7,510 nucleotides of DNA from an uncultured Collinsella sp. (GTDB lineage: Bacteria; Actinomycetota; Coriobacteriia; Coriobacteriales; Coriobacteriaceae). The number at the start of each line of letters is the position of its first letter. The stretch's first letter is position 1. Positions 1 through 6,958 of the stretch are shown piece after piece. A program made the position numbers and the translations under genes. The notes beneath the pieces were generated by a model, which was given only the letters and a program-made list of their open reading frames with translations, did not search any database and was not told the origin of the DNA. The stretch lies in contig USCN01000067.1 in NCBI GenBank assembly GCA_900553165.1, forward strand, positions 1-7,510, read 5' to 3'.

Positions 1-945
1 GATCACCGCCATACAGCAGCCGTCAAAGGTCTCGCTTTCCGGGGTGTCGTAACGCTCCTCGGAGCAGGGGTTTGCGCTGCCTACGGCTTCCAGAATGCCT
101 GCACCCTCCAACTCCACCTTCAGGGTGTGCTTGGTGTGCAGATCTGCGGTGCCATTTGCATCCACGAATTGGATCATCACAAAGGCGGCATCCTCGCCCT
201 CAGGCTCGTCAAAGGCAACCTTGCAGATGCGACGACCCGGCGTGTAGATGTACTCATCGAACTCGTGAATGCCGGCGTCTTCGACGTCGACAACCACCAG
301 ATCGTCATCGACCATATTGTCAAACAGTTTGATCTTGGCAAGCGCATAGTTCTTATGACTCTTATGCCAGCCCAAGTGGTCGGGAGTGATGTTGAGCAGC
401 ACCGCCACGCGGGGGTGGAGCTCGGTTGTCGTAGCAATCTGATAGCTCGAGAGCTCAGCCACAAACCACTCGTTGTGGGCTCGGCCGTCAATCTCGTTGA
501 CCGGCGGCTCGCCGATGTTGCCGACAGCAACGCTGGCCTCGCCGGCAGCCTTAAGCAGATAATCAGTCAGCGACGTGGTGGTCGTCTTGCCGTTGGTGCC
601 CGTGATGGCAATCCAGTTATCGGGCGACAGGCGATAGGCAAACTCGGGCTCACCCATAATCTGGGCGGCATGCTCGCGCCCAGCCTTAAAGAAGCCCGAG
701 AACTCCGAGATGCCCGGGCACGTCACGCATACGTCATAGGCGCCCTCGACCTGTTCGGTCCCATAGACAAACGACGCACCAGCAGCCTCGAGCGCACGCG
801 TGGCGTCATTGGGCTCAGAGGTGCCACCGCCATACACGGTAACGGCACTTACGCGCTCGGGATGTGCCAGCGCCCAGCGGGCGACATCGAGACCGGATTT
901 GCCCTGACCCAAAACGAGCAGGCTAAAGACATCAGCAAGAGACAT
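1..945 (-). CDS. murD: UDP-N-acetylmuramoyl-L-alanine--D-glutamate ligase, C-terminus beyond window
   Basis: Cytoplasmic ATP-dependent Mur ligase that adds D-glutamate to UDP-MurNAc-L-alanine, the second amino-acid step of peptidoglycan precursor synthesis. 315 codons are visible and stay open to the left edge; the family is usually about 450-480 residues, so roughly the last third is missing. Visible motifs: an N-terminal nucleotide-binding-like VLGQGKSG at about 11-18; the Mur ligase P-loop GTNGKTTTT at 116-124; AELSSYQ at 163-169; NITPDHLGWH at 185-194; and YALAK around Lys204, the expected place of the carbamylated lysine. The SSYQ and TPDHL signatures favour MurD over other Mur ligases. 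The ATG at 945 is chosen because the same frame meets the mraY TAG stop four codons upstream. The start lies 9 nt after mraY, has no clear Shine-Dalgarno sequence, and is probably translationally coupled. After Lys204 more than 110 residues pass without the expected GxHN motif, suggesting an enlarged, acidic central domain. Confidence 0.95.
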   Translation of the reverse strand, partial: MSLADVFSLLVLGQGKSGLDVARWALAHPERVSAVTVYGGGTSEPNDATRALEAAGASFVYGTEQVEGAYDVCVTCPGISEFSGFFKAGREHAAQIMGEPEFAYRLSPDNWIAITGTNGKTTTTSLTDYLLKAAGEASVAVGNIGEPPVNEIDGRAHNEWFVAELSSYQIATTTELHPRVAVLLNITPDHLGWHKSHKNYALAKIKLFDNMVDDDLVVVDVEDAGIHEFDEYIYTPGRRICKVAFDEPEGEDAAFVMIQFVDANGTADLHTKHTLKVELEGAGILEAVGSANPCSEERYDTPESETFDGCCMAVI

Positions 946-954
946 GAAAGACCA

Positions 955-1974
955 CTATCCCAACTGGAAGAACAGAGCAAGGCCAACGGCACCGAAGGCC
1001 GCAGCGATAATCCAAAAACGGATGACGACCTTGGTCTCGGCCCAGCCCTTCTTTTCGAAATGATGATGGATGGGCGCCATAAGGAAGACGCGCTTGTGCG
1101 TAAAGTGGAAGTAGACAACCTGAATCATGACCGACAGGGTCTCAACGATAAACAGGCCGCCGATGATAAGGGAGACGACCTCGGTGTTGGTCATGATGGA
1201 CGTGCAGGCAAACGCGGCGCCCAGGGCAAGCGAGCCGGTATCGCCCATAAAGATGCTCGCCGGATAGCAGTTGAACCACAGAAAGCCCAAGCAGGCACCG
1301 GCACACGCGGTGCAGAAGATGGACAGGTTCACGTCTCCGTGCAAAAACGCCATGGCAGCCATGGCGAGCATGGCAATCATGGAGGTGCCGCCAGCAAGAC
1401 CGTCAAGGCCATCGGTCAGGTTCACGGCATTAGAAAGACCGGCGATCATCAGCCAGCAAAAGACAATGTAGAGCCACGGGAACGAAAGGCCGCAGATGGT
1501 GGTCGAAAGCACGCCAAGGTCAATCGTCAGGCCGCCGGGAAAACGAATCTCGGGGGCGACGCCGCACCAGTTAACGGCAAGTACCGTAAAGGTGACACAG
1601 ATAATGGTTAGGCCGATCATCTTGGCATGAGGCGTCAGACCGAGCGAGCGCCCATGCGTAACGGAGGTCAGGTCGTCGATCAGGCCCAGCACGCCGGTCG
1701 CCAGCGTGGCGAGCAGCACGAGCACGAGCTCGGTGGTGAGCTTGCCCATCAGCAGGCAGGTCAGCGAAATCGCAACAAGGATGATGACGCCGCCCATGGT
1801 CGGCGTACCCTGTTTAATCAAATGACGCTTGGGGCCGTCGGCTCGGACCTGTTGGCCGATACCCTCGACCTTCAGCAGCTTGATCCACCACGGCATGAGC
1901 AGCAGCGCAATGGCAGCGGCGATGCCAAGCCCCAAAAAAGCCTGATACGTTGGATACGAGGGATTGCCGAACAT
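955..1974 (-). CDS. mraY: Phospho-N-acetylmuramoyl-pentapeptide-transferase (lipid I synthase)
   Basis: Integral membrane enzyme that transfers phospho-MurNAc-pentapeptide from UDP to undecaprenyl phosphate, making lipid I on the inner face of the membrane. The 339-residue length is normal, slightly short, and about ten hydrophobic segments can be picked out by eye. Family signatures are intact: TPTMGG at 57-62; LGLIDD with Asp100-Asp101, corresponding to the Mg/substrate-binding aspartate pair; NLTDGLDGLAGG from 185; FMGDTGSLALG around Asp245; and the MraY-specific PIHHHFE at 301-307, which separates it from WecA-type transferases. The ATG at 1974 follows the murF stop after only three bases. 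A possible Shine-Dalgarno GGAAGG sits 13 nt upstream at 1988-1993, a rather long spacing, so coupling to murF translation is likely. The stop is TAG. It is in the same frame as murF before it and murD after it. Confidence 0.97.
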   Translation of the reverse strand: MFGNPSYPTYQAFLGLGIAAAIALLLMPWWIKLLKVEGIGQQVRADGPKRHLIKQGTPTMGGVIILVAISLTCLLMGKLTTELVLVLLATLATGVLGLIDDLTSVTHGRSLGLTPHAKMIGLTIICVTFTVLAVNWCGVAPEIRFPGGLTIDLGVLSTTICGLSFPWLYIVFCWLMIAGLSNAVNLTDGLDGLAGGTSMIAMLAMAAMAFLHGDVNLSIFCTACAGACLGFLWFNCYPASIFMGDTGSLALGAAFACTSIMTNTEVVSLIIGGLFIVETLSVMIQVVYFHFTHKRVFLMAPIHHHFEKKGWAETKVVIRFWIIAAAFGAVGLALFFQLG

Positions 1975-1977
1975 GGG

Positions 1978-3402
1978 CTAGCACACACCTTCCACAAAGC
2001 GGTCGAGCTCAACAAAGCGGGAACCCTTGACCAGTACAACATCATGTTTTTCAAGCGCGCCGCCCATGCGGTCGAGCACCTGCTGATAATCGGAGAACAC
2101 CTGGATGCGGTCCTCGTCCATGCCCATCATGCGCGCGGCATCGGCCATAAGCTGGGCCAGCTCACCACCCACGCACGCCAGCATGTCGAGCTTCTTGGCG
2201 GCCGCGTAGGCGCCCACGAGCTCATGCATGCGAGGAGCCTCATCGCCCATCTCGCCCATCTCGCCCAGGATCGCCATGCGAGACCCCGTGCACGAAAGCG
2301 AGCACAGTAGATCGAGGCCAGCAGCCATGGATTCGGCACTGGCGTTATAGGAATCGTCGATGACGCGGGCACCGCTCTTGGCGCGCTTGATCTCCTGGCG
2401 GTGACCGGTGATCGTGAGGCCCCTAAAGGCAGCATCGATCTGCTCGGGCGTCACGCCCAGGCGATAGGAAACCGCGGCGGCCTTAACGGCATTAGGAACG
2501 GACTGCACGCCGGGGATGGCAAGCATAGTATCGATCGTCTCACCCTGGCCAAAATCGAGCGTAAAGACCGGACGTCCCTCGTCATCAACACGAATGTCGC
2601 GGGCACGGACCTCATCATCGTCCGAGACGCCGGCCAGCATCACATCGATACCAGCAGGCTGGGCGAACGTATCGCGAATGAACGGCGTAAAGTCGTCCTC
2701 ACCGCCCAAAACCAGCAGCGGCAAGAAGTCGCCGGCGGCGCACATACCCTGGACAATCTCGGCCTTAGCGCGGGCGATGTTCTCGCGGCTGCCCAAAATG
2801 CCGATGTGAGAGGTACCAATCTTGCTTACGATGGCAAGGTTGGGATTGGCGGACTGGGACAGGCGCTCAATCTCGTGGAAATGGTTCATGCCCATCTCGA
2901 GCACCAGGACCTCGGTATCGGCCGGAGCGGAAAGCACCGTGAGCGGCATGCCGATCAGGTTATTAAAATTGCCCTTGGTGGCCCAGACACGATAGCGCTT
3001 GGCGAGCACGGCGGCGAGCACGTCCTTGGTCGTCGTCTTGCCGATGGAACCGGTAATGCCAACGACCAGGCAGCCAAGCTCCAGGCGATACGTGTGCGCC
3101 AAACGCAGCAGAAACTCCTCGGGATCATCGGTCAGCAGGATGGCGCACCCCTTGTCCTGCGCCAGCGAGACCAGCTCAGCCTCGGGCTCACGCGTCATCA
3201 CGACGGCGCCGGCACCCGACTGGACGGCACGGGAAGCAAAATCATTGCCGTCGACGTTTTCACCGGGAAAGGCGACGAAAATCGTCCCTTCCTCGACCTG
3301 GCGCGAGTCGATAACGCACCCGCGGCATACCCGATCGGCTTCTCCCGTCACGGTTCGGGCCCCTGTTGCGGCCGCGAGGTTGTTGACGGCGATCTCTATC
3401 AT
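1978..3402 (-). CDS. murF: UDP-N-acetylmuramoyl-tripeptide--D-alanyl-D-alanine ligase
   Basis: Cytoplasmic ATP-dependent ligase that adds D-Ala-D-Ala to UDP-MurNAc-tripeptide, completing the pentapeptide used by MraY. The 474-residue protein has the three Mur ligase domains. The N-terminal substrate domain carries DSR at 32-34 and the GTIFVAFPGEN stretch. The central ATPase has the P-loop GITGSIGKTTTK at 115-126, GNFNNLIGMPLT from 144, EMGMNHFHEI from 169 and TSHIG at 197-201. The C-terminal domain has DDSYNASAESM at 349-359, ILGEMGEMGDEA from 378 and VLVKGSR from 456. The GNFNN, EMGMN and DDSYNA signatures distinguish MurF from MurE. The ATG at 3402 is backed by a strong Shine-Dalgarno sequence five bases upstream. 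It is preceded by a 126-bp non-coding gap after ftsI, where many dcw clusters carry murE. The stop is TAG, and mraY begins three bases later. Confidence 0.97.
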   Translation of the reverse strand: MIEIAVNNLAAATGARTVTGEADRVCRGCVIDSRQVEEGTIFVAFPGENVDGNDFASRAVQSGAGAVVMTREPEAELVSLAQDKGCAILLTDDPEEFLLRLAHTYRLELGCLVVGITGSIGKTTTKDVLAAVLAKRYRVWATKGNFNNLIGMPLTVLSAPADTEVLVLEMGMNHFHEIERLSQSANPNLAIVSKIGTSHIGILGSRENIARAKAEIVQGMCAAGDFLPLLVLGGEDDFTPFIRDTFAQPAGIDVMLAGVSDDDEVRARDIRVDDEGRPVFTLDFGQGETIDTMLAIPGVQSVPNAVKAAAVSYRLGVTPEQIDAAFRGLTITGHRQEIKRAKSGARVIDDSYNASAESMAAGLDLLCSLSCTGSRMAILGEMGEMGDEAPRMHELVGAYAAAKKLDMLACVGGELAQLMADAARMMGMDEDRIQVFSDYQQVLDRMGGALEKHDVVLVKGSRFVELDRFVEGVC

Positions 3403-3407
3403 TGCAG

Positions 3408-3414
3408 CTCCCCT
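3408..3414 (-). promoter_or_regulatory. Ribosome binding site of murF
   Basis: AGGGGAG on the minus strand, 5 nt before the murF ATG. It is one of the clearest Shine-Dalgarno sequences in the window and fixes the murF start. Its strength fits independent initiation of murF after the long gap that separates it from ftsI. Confidence 0.8.
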
Positions 3415-3456
3415 GTAAACCTAATAATGCTATCGGCGTATTGTATCCCAGCGCCG

Positions 3457-3480
3457 CACATGCGTGGTGCAGGGCATGTG
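3457..3480. repeat. Perfect 7-bp inverted repeat upstream of murF
   Basis: CACATGC and GCATGTG face each other across a 10-base spacer. There is no following T-run, so it does not look like an intrinsic terminator. On the minus strand it ends 11 bases before the TACAAT hexamer at 3440-3445, roughly where the upstream half of a promoter would be. It could be a protein-binding site or a weak RNA hairpin between ftsI and murF. A 7-bp match of this kind can arise by chance. Confidence 0.4.
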
Positions 3481-3528
3481 AACACCCTCATATGGGACAA
3501 CAAACAACGCCCCAAAGATTGTAACCCC

Positions 3529-5394
3529 CTACTTCGTGTGCGGGATACCCAGCACGTCGAGCGCGTTGGCCATAATGGACTGGAACGGCACCGCAGCGGC
3601 ATCTGAGCCGCTCGGCGTTCCGTCGAGCGTGATATAGCACAGCACCTTGGGCGATTGTGCCGGTGCAAAGCCCATAAAGGACGACATGTAGTTCTCCTTG
3701 AGGTAGCCGCCGTTCTCGTCGGCACGTTCGGCCGTACCGGTCTTACCCGCCACGTCATAGCCGTCAACCGCGCCGCCAACGCCCGTTCCCTCGGACACGA
3801 CCGTCTGCATGCACGATGTCACCTGGGATGCGGCGTCCTCCGAAATCGCGCGCTCGCCTTCACCCCAGTCCTTCTCGTCGCCTTTGCTGGACTTATAGAA
3901 GTGCGGTGTCATCATCACGCCGCCGTTGGCGATGCCGCCCACGGCACGTGCGATCTCAATCGGCGAGACGGACAGTGCCTGTCCAAAGCTCATCGAGCCC
4001 AGCGTGGCGCCGTCATACTGGTCACGCTCCTTGACGATACCCAGGCTCTCTCCCGGAAAATCGACACCCGAGCTGTGACCGATGCCCCACTTGTCCACAT
4101 AGGCGGCAAAGTCGTCGGCACCGATCTTGCGCCCCACCAGGACAAAGCCCACGTTGGACGAACGGCGCATCATCTCGCGCACATCCATGGTCATGGCATA
4201 GTCGCGCTTGTCGGCATCGGTGACGGTATCGTCACCCACCTTAATGCTCGCCGGCACCTCAAACGACGTACTCGATCGCACGACGCCCAAGTCGAAGCCG
4301 GCGCCCGCCACGAGCGTCTTAAAGACCGAGCCGGGCTCGTAGGCGTCGGTGACCAGGCGCAGATTCATATCCTCGGTCTTGGCATTCTCCAGATCGGTCT
4401 GGTCGTAGGTCGGGTACGAGCAGGCTGCCAAAATCTCGCCTGTCGTAGGATCGGTGACCAGCGCCGAGCCGTTCTTGGCCTTAGTCTTCTCAACTGCCTC
4501 TGCCAGGGCATCCTCGGCCGCACGCTGGATATTGACGTCGAGCGTCGTCACGATATCAACGCCGTCGACCGCAGCCACCTTTTTATAGGCACCGCCCGCG
4601 ATATAGCTGCCGTCCCTCGCGCGCTCGCGTACGAGAGAACCGTTCGTGCCGGTCAGAAGCTTGTTGTATTGCTTTTCGAGACCCGTCAAGCCGTCGTTGT
4701 CTACATTCACTACACCCAGCACCTGCGATGCCAGATTGCCGTATGGATATACGCGCTTCATGGCCTGCTCAAAAAGCACGCCGGGCAGGTTCTTCTTCTC
4801 CAGCGCCGCAACATCGTCTTCGTCCACCTGGCGCTTGATATACACCCAGGTTCCATCGGACTCAACGAGCTTGCGGCAGGTCTTTTTATCGATTCCAGTT
4901 GCCTTGACCAGCGCCGACACCGTCTTGTCAACATCCTCGACAAGCTGCGGGTTCACGGCGATGTTGCGACATTCGACCGACGACGCCAACACGTTGCCGT
5001 TGCGGTCGTAGATGGTGCCGCGTTTGGCATAGAGGGTCTGCGCAAGCAGGCGGCGCGCATCGGCACGCTCGCGCAGTTTATCGGCTTCGACAATTTGATA
5101 GTCGGCAAGGCGAAAGACGCCCAAGCCCAAGCCAAGCCCGATGAAGCCCATGACGGCTTTGCGGCGAGGCAGAGGTGCGCCTGTGAGCCATTCGGTCGAC
5201 GAACTCTTGCGCGACCTGGTGTTATGCACTTGAGGGTCGCCCGAGCCGCGAAGTCGCGACGCCGGGTCGTTGCCACGGGACTGCCCGGCGTTGTAAGATT
5301 GCCGACCCGTTCCTTGATAACCAGAACGTCCCCGCGACGAGGGACGTCCAGAACCGCGGCCCCCATCGGAACCGCGGCGATAGTCATTTGTCAT
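3529..5394 (-). CDS. ftsI: Septal peptidoglycan transpeptidase, class B penicillin-binding protein (FtsI/PBP3 type)
   Basis: Bitopic membrane transpeptidase that cross-links peptidoglycan at the division septum, working with the FtsW synthase and the FtsQLB-type complex. It has 621 residues. Residues 1-78 are a cytoplasmic tail rich in Gly, Arg and Ser, probably disordered, followed by one transmembrane segment at about 80-98. RGTIYDRNG at 125-133 opens the PBP dimerisation region. The transpeptidase domain has EPGSVFK with nucleophile Ser356 and Lys359 (SxxK), SSN at 412-414 and KTGT at 551-554, so all three catalytic motifs are intact. The protein ends soon after the transpeptidase fold and has no PASTA domain. 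The ATG at 5394 lies 17 nt after the ftsL stop, and no strong Shine-Dalgarno sequence is visible, so coupling to ftsL is likely. The neighbours support a septal rather than elongation role. The stop is TAG. Confidence 0.95.
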   Translation of the reverse strand: MTNDYRRGSDGGRGSGRPSSRGRSGYQGTGRQSYNAGQSRGNDPASRLRGSGDPQVHNTRSRKSSSTEWLTGAPLPRRKAVMGFIGLGLGLGVFRLADYQIVEADKLRERADARRLLAQTLYAKRGTIYDRNGNVLASSVECRNIAVNPQLVEDVDKTVSALVKATGIDKKTCRKLVESDGTWVYIKRQVDEDDVAALEKKNLPGVLFEQAMKRVYPYGNLASQVLGVVNVDNDGLTGLEKQYNKLLTGTNGSLVRERARDGSYIAGGAYKKVAAVDGVDIVTTLDVNIQRAAEDALAEAVEKTKAKNGSALVTDPTTGEILAACSYPTYDQTDLENAKTEDMNLRLVTDAYEPGSVFKTLVAGAGFDLGVVRSSTSFEVPASIKVGDDTVTDADKRDYAMTMDVREMMRRSSNVGFVLVGRKIGADDFAAYVDKWGIGHSSGVDFPGESLGIVKERDQYDGATLGSMSFGQALSVSPIEIARAVGGIANGGVMMTPHFYKSSKGDEKDWGEGERAISEDAASQVTSCMQTVVSEGTGVGGAVDGYDVAGKTGTAERADENGGYLKENYMSSFMGFAPAQSPKVLCYITLDGTPSGSDAAAVPFQSIMANALDVLGIPHTK

Positions 5395-5411
5395 ACTCAG
5401 CTACCGTCTTG

Positions 5412-5882
5412 CTACTGAGCGGTCGCGGTCGCGTTGGCGCCCGCGGCTGCATCCTGCGAAAAGTCAAGTGTAACGCTCTCGCTGGGCTCCACCATGCCAT
5501 AAGCGCCCGCAAGGTCGCGAATGCGCGTGTCGGCGCCATAGACCGAATGCATGACCTCCAGGTCGGAGCTCTCATCGGTCGCCTTTTCGAGCGTGCTGGT
5601 AAGCTCGGCGTTGCTGTTGAGCACCTGGGCCGTAACGCCGGCGAGCGCCACGCGGGCGACGCCGATCGTCATGAAGATAGCCGCAATGATGCAAAACGTT
5701 TTAAGAACGCTCATGAAAACCGGGCTTACCGCCTGGTTTGCCTGACGGCCCGCGCCCGTGTAGACATCAAAGCGCGGCGCGCGCTGCTCACGGGGAGCAA
5801 CGGGGGCCTGCGGCGTCTCACGATAGGCGGGCATGGCGTTCATATCATAGGCGAGTGCTGCGCTTGAAGTGTTGTAGCCCAT
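5412..5882 (-). CDS. ftsL: FtsL-like cell-division membrane protein
   Basis: Small bitopic divisome protein, identified by position between rsmH and ftsI and by topology, as FtsL sequences are poorly conserved. It has 156 residues. Residues 1-52 form a cytoplasmic tail rich in Pro, Ala and Arg. One transmembrane helix spans about 56-82. An extracytoplasmic segment at about 83-127 shows heptad-like leucine and valine spacing, as in the FtsL/FtsB/DivIC coiled coils. It is followed by RIRDLAGAYGMVEPSESV at 120-137, resembling the conserved end of FtsL/DivIC proteins (Ala-x-x-x-Gly-Met-x-x-Pro). An Ala/Thr-rich tail closes the protein. FtsL proteins help recruit and activate FtsI and FtsW. The ATG at 5882 has GGGAGG 9 nt upstream. 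The stop is TAG, and ftsI starts 17 nt later. Confidence 0.82.
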   Translation of the reverse strand: MGYNTSSAALAYDMNAMPAYRETPQAPVAPREQRAPRFDVYTGAGRQANQAVSPVFMSVLKTFCIIAAIFMTIGVARVALAGVTAQVLNSNAELTSTLEKATDESSDLEVMHSVYGADTRIRDLAGAYGMVEPSESVTLDFSQDAAAGANATATAQ

Positions 5883-5891
5883 GATATGCCG

Positions 5892-5897
5892 CCTCCC
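5892..5897 (-). promoter_or_regulatory. Ribosome binding site of ftsL
   Basis: GGGAGG on the minus strand, 9 nt before the ftsL ATG at 5882. It supports that start. The rest of the 90-nt gap back to rsmH shows no clear promoter. Confidence 0.7.
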
Positions 5898-5972
5898 ATC
5901 CCGAGTACGTTGGTAGTGTGTTTAAGCTTCGTTTATGGTGCGAGCGGGAGGTCCAATATCGCGCGGTCGCGC

Positions 5973-6938
5973 CTACAGACGCTGCGCCACGCGGATTTTG
6001 GCTGATCTCGCCCGAGGGTTGCGCTCAGCCTCATCAGGCTGGGCAACCAAGGGTTTGCGGGTGATGACCTTGAGTATCGGCACGTTGCCGCACACGCACA
6101 CCGGAATCTCCGGCGGACACGTGCACCCCTGGCTCATCTCCTTAAAGTGGTTCTTTACGATACGGTCCTCGAGCGAGTGATACGAGATGACGCAGATACG
6201 TCCGCCCGGGTTGAGCCACCTGGTGGCGGCATCAAGCCCTCGTTCGAGCACATCGAGCTCGTGATTGACCTCGATGCGAATGGCCTGGAAACTTTTCTTG
6301 GCCGGGTGTCCGCCATGCCGACGAGCGGCAGCCGGGATACCCGCCTTGATGATCTCGACAAATTGGCCGGTGGTTTCGATCGGTTCTTGCTCGCGGCGGC
6401 GCACGATCTCGCGCGCGATCTGCGAGGCGAACTTCTCTTCGCCGTAGACGCGTAGAATCCGGGCGAGGTCGTGTTCGTTATAGGTGTTGATGACCTCAGC
6501 TGCGTTTAAGGTGTTATTGCCCGGATCCATCCGCATGTCCAATGGGGCGTCCTCGTTATACGAAAAGCCCCTGCCAGGGATATCGAGTTGCGGTGACGAA
6601 ACGCCCAAATCGAACAGGAAGCCATCGACCCCGGGCACCTCGGCCGAGCAAAGCAGCTCGTCCAAGTCGCCGAAGTTGCCCTTCAGCAGCCGGTGCGGAA
6701 CGCCGGGAACCTCGCGGTCCAGACGGGCGCCAGCGGCCTCGAGGGCCATGTCGTCCTGATCGACGCCGAGCAAAAGGCCCGTCTCCCCCACCTGCGCGGC
6801 CATCTTTACCGAATGGCCGGCACCGCCAAGGGTGCAATCGCAGACAACGGAGCCGCTCTTTAGCCGCAGCGACTCAAGCACTTCGCCGAGCATGACAGGT
6901 TCATGCCGATATTCTTGTGTCAAGATCCCACGCTCCAT
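5973..6938 (-). CDS. rsmH: 16S rRNA (cytosine-1402-N4)-methyltransferase
   Basis: SAM-dependent enzyme (formerly MraW) that N4-methylates C1402 in the decoding centre of 16S rRNA. It has 321 residues, a normal length. Family motifs: RHEPVMLGEVLE at 11-22; SAM-binding DCTLGGAGHS at 34-43; GVDQD at 58-62; FDLGVSSPQLD at 109-119; RGFSYNEDAPLDMRMD at 123-138; HPAKKSFQAIRIEVN from 211; ISYHSLEDRIVK at 251-262; and a CTCPP...CVCG cysteine cluster (Cys272, 274, 281, 283) often seen in Gram-positive homologues. The ATG at 6938 lies 20 nt after mraZ. Its own ribosome binding site is unclear, whereas a TTG at 6923 (codon 6) has GGAG 9 nt upstream, so the protein may start five residues later. The gene follows mraZ as in most dcw clusters. 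The stop is TAG. Confidence 0.97.
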   Translation of the reverse strand: MERGILTQEYRHEPVMLGEVLESLRLKSGSVVCDCTLGGAGHSVKMAAQVGETGLLLGVDQDDMALEAAGARLDREVPGVPHRLLKGNFGDLDELLCSAEVPGVDGFLFDLGVSSPQLDIPGRGFSYNEDAPLDMRMDPGNNTLNAAEVINTYNEHDLARILRVYGEEKFASQIAREIVRRREQEPIETTGQFVEIIKAGIPAAARRHGGHPAKKSFQAIRIEVNHELDVLERGLDAATRWLNPGGRICVISYHSLEDRIVKNHFKEMSQGCTCPPEIPVCVCGNVPILKVITRKPLVAQPDEAERNPRARSAKIRVAQRL

Positions 6939-6958
6939 CCGTTACCCGTGCCTTGCCC

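Larger units (their letters stand above)
3403..3528. other. 126-bp non-coding gap between ftsI and murF (expected murE position)
   Basis: This is the longest gap inside the cluster; all others are 3-90 nt. No plausible gene is seen. It holds the murF ribosome binding site, a 7-bp inverted repeat at 3457-3480, and a -10-like TACAAT on the minus strand (3440-3445) with no convincing -35 at 16-18 bp. In many dcw clusters murE lies between ftsI and murF; here it is absent. Whether the gap is a deletion scar or a secondary control point cannot be decided from the sequence alone. Confidence 0.6.

Noticed and set aside
127..1611. Long plus-strand open frame of 494 codons opposite murD and mraY
   Set aside because: It lies wholly antisense to two well-supported genes, its protein shows no recognisable domain, and such open frames are expected from third-position GC bias on the coding strand.
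2401..3606. Plus-strand open frame of 401 codons opposite murF and running through the ftsI-murF gap
   Set aside because: Mostly antisense to murF, without motifs or a ribosome binding site; the extension through the gap is short and not gene-like.
3655..5418. Plus-strand open frame of 587 codons opposite ftsI
   Set aside because: Antisense shadow of ftsI, which has all its catalytic motifs. The composition is rich in Arg, His and Ala and no family is recognisable.
5396..5419. Possible hairpin CTCAG/CTGAG around the ftsL stop and ftsI start, plus two GTAGC copies
   Set aside because: The stem is only 5 bp with a 14-base loop, too weak to claim a regulatory role.
5961..5972. GCGCG/CGCGC self-complementary stretch just after rsmH
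   Set aside because: The loop is too short, the arms are simple GC alternation, and no T-run follows, so it is neither a terminator nor a clear operator.
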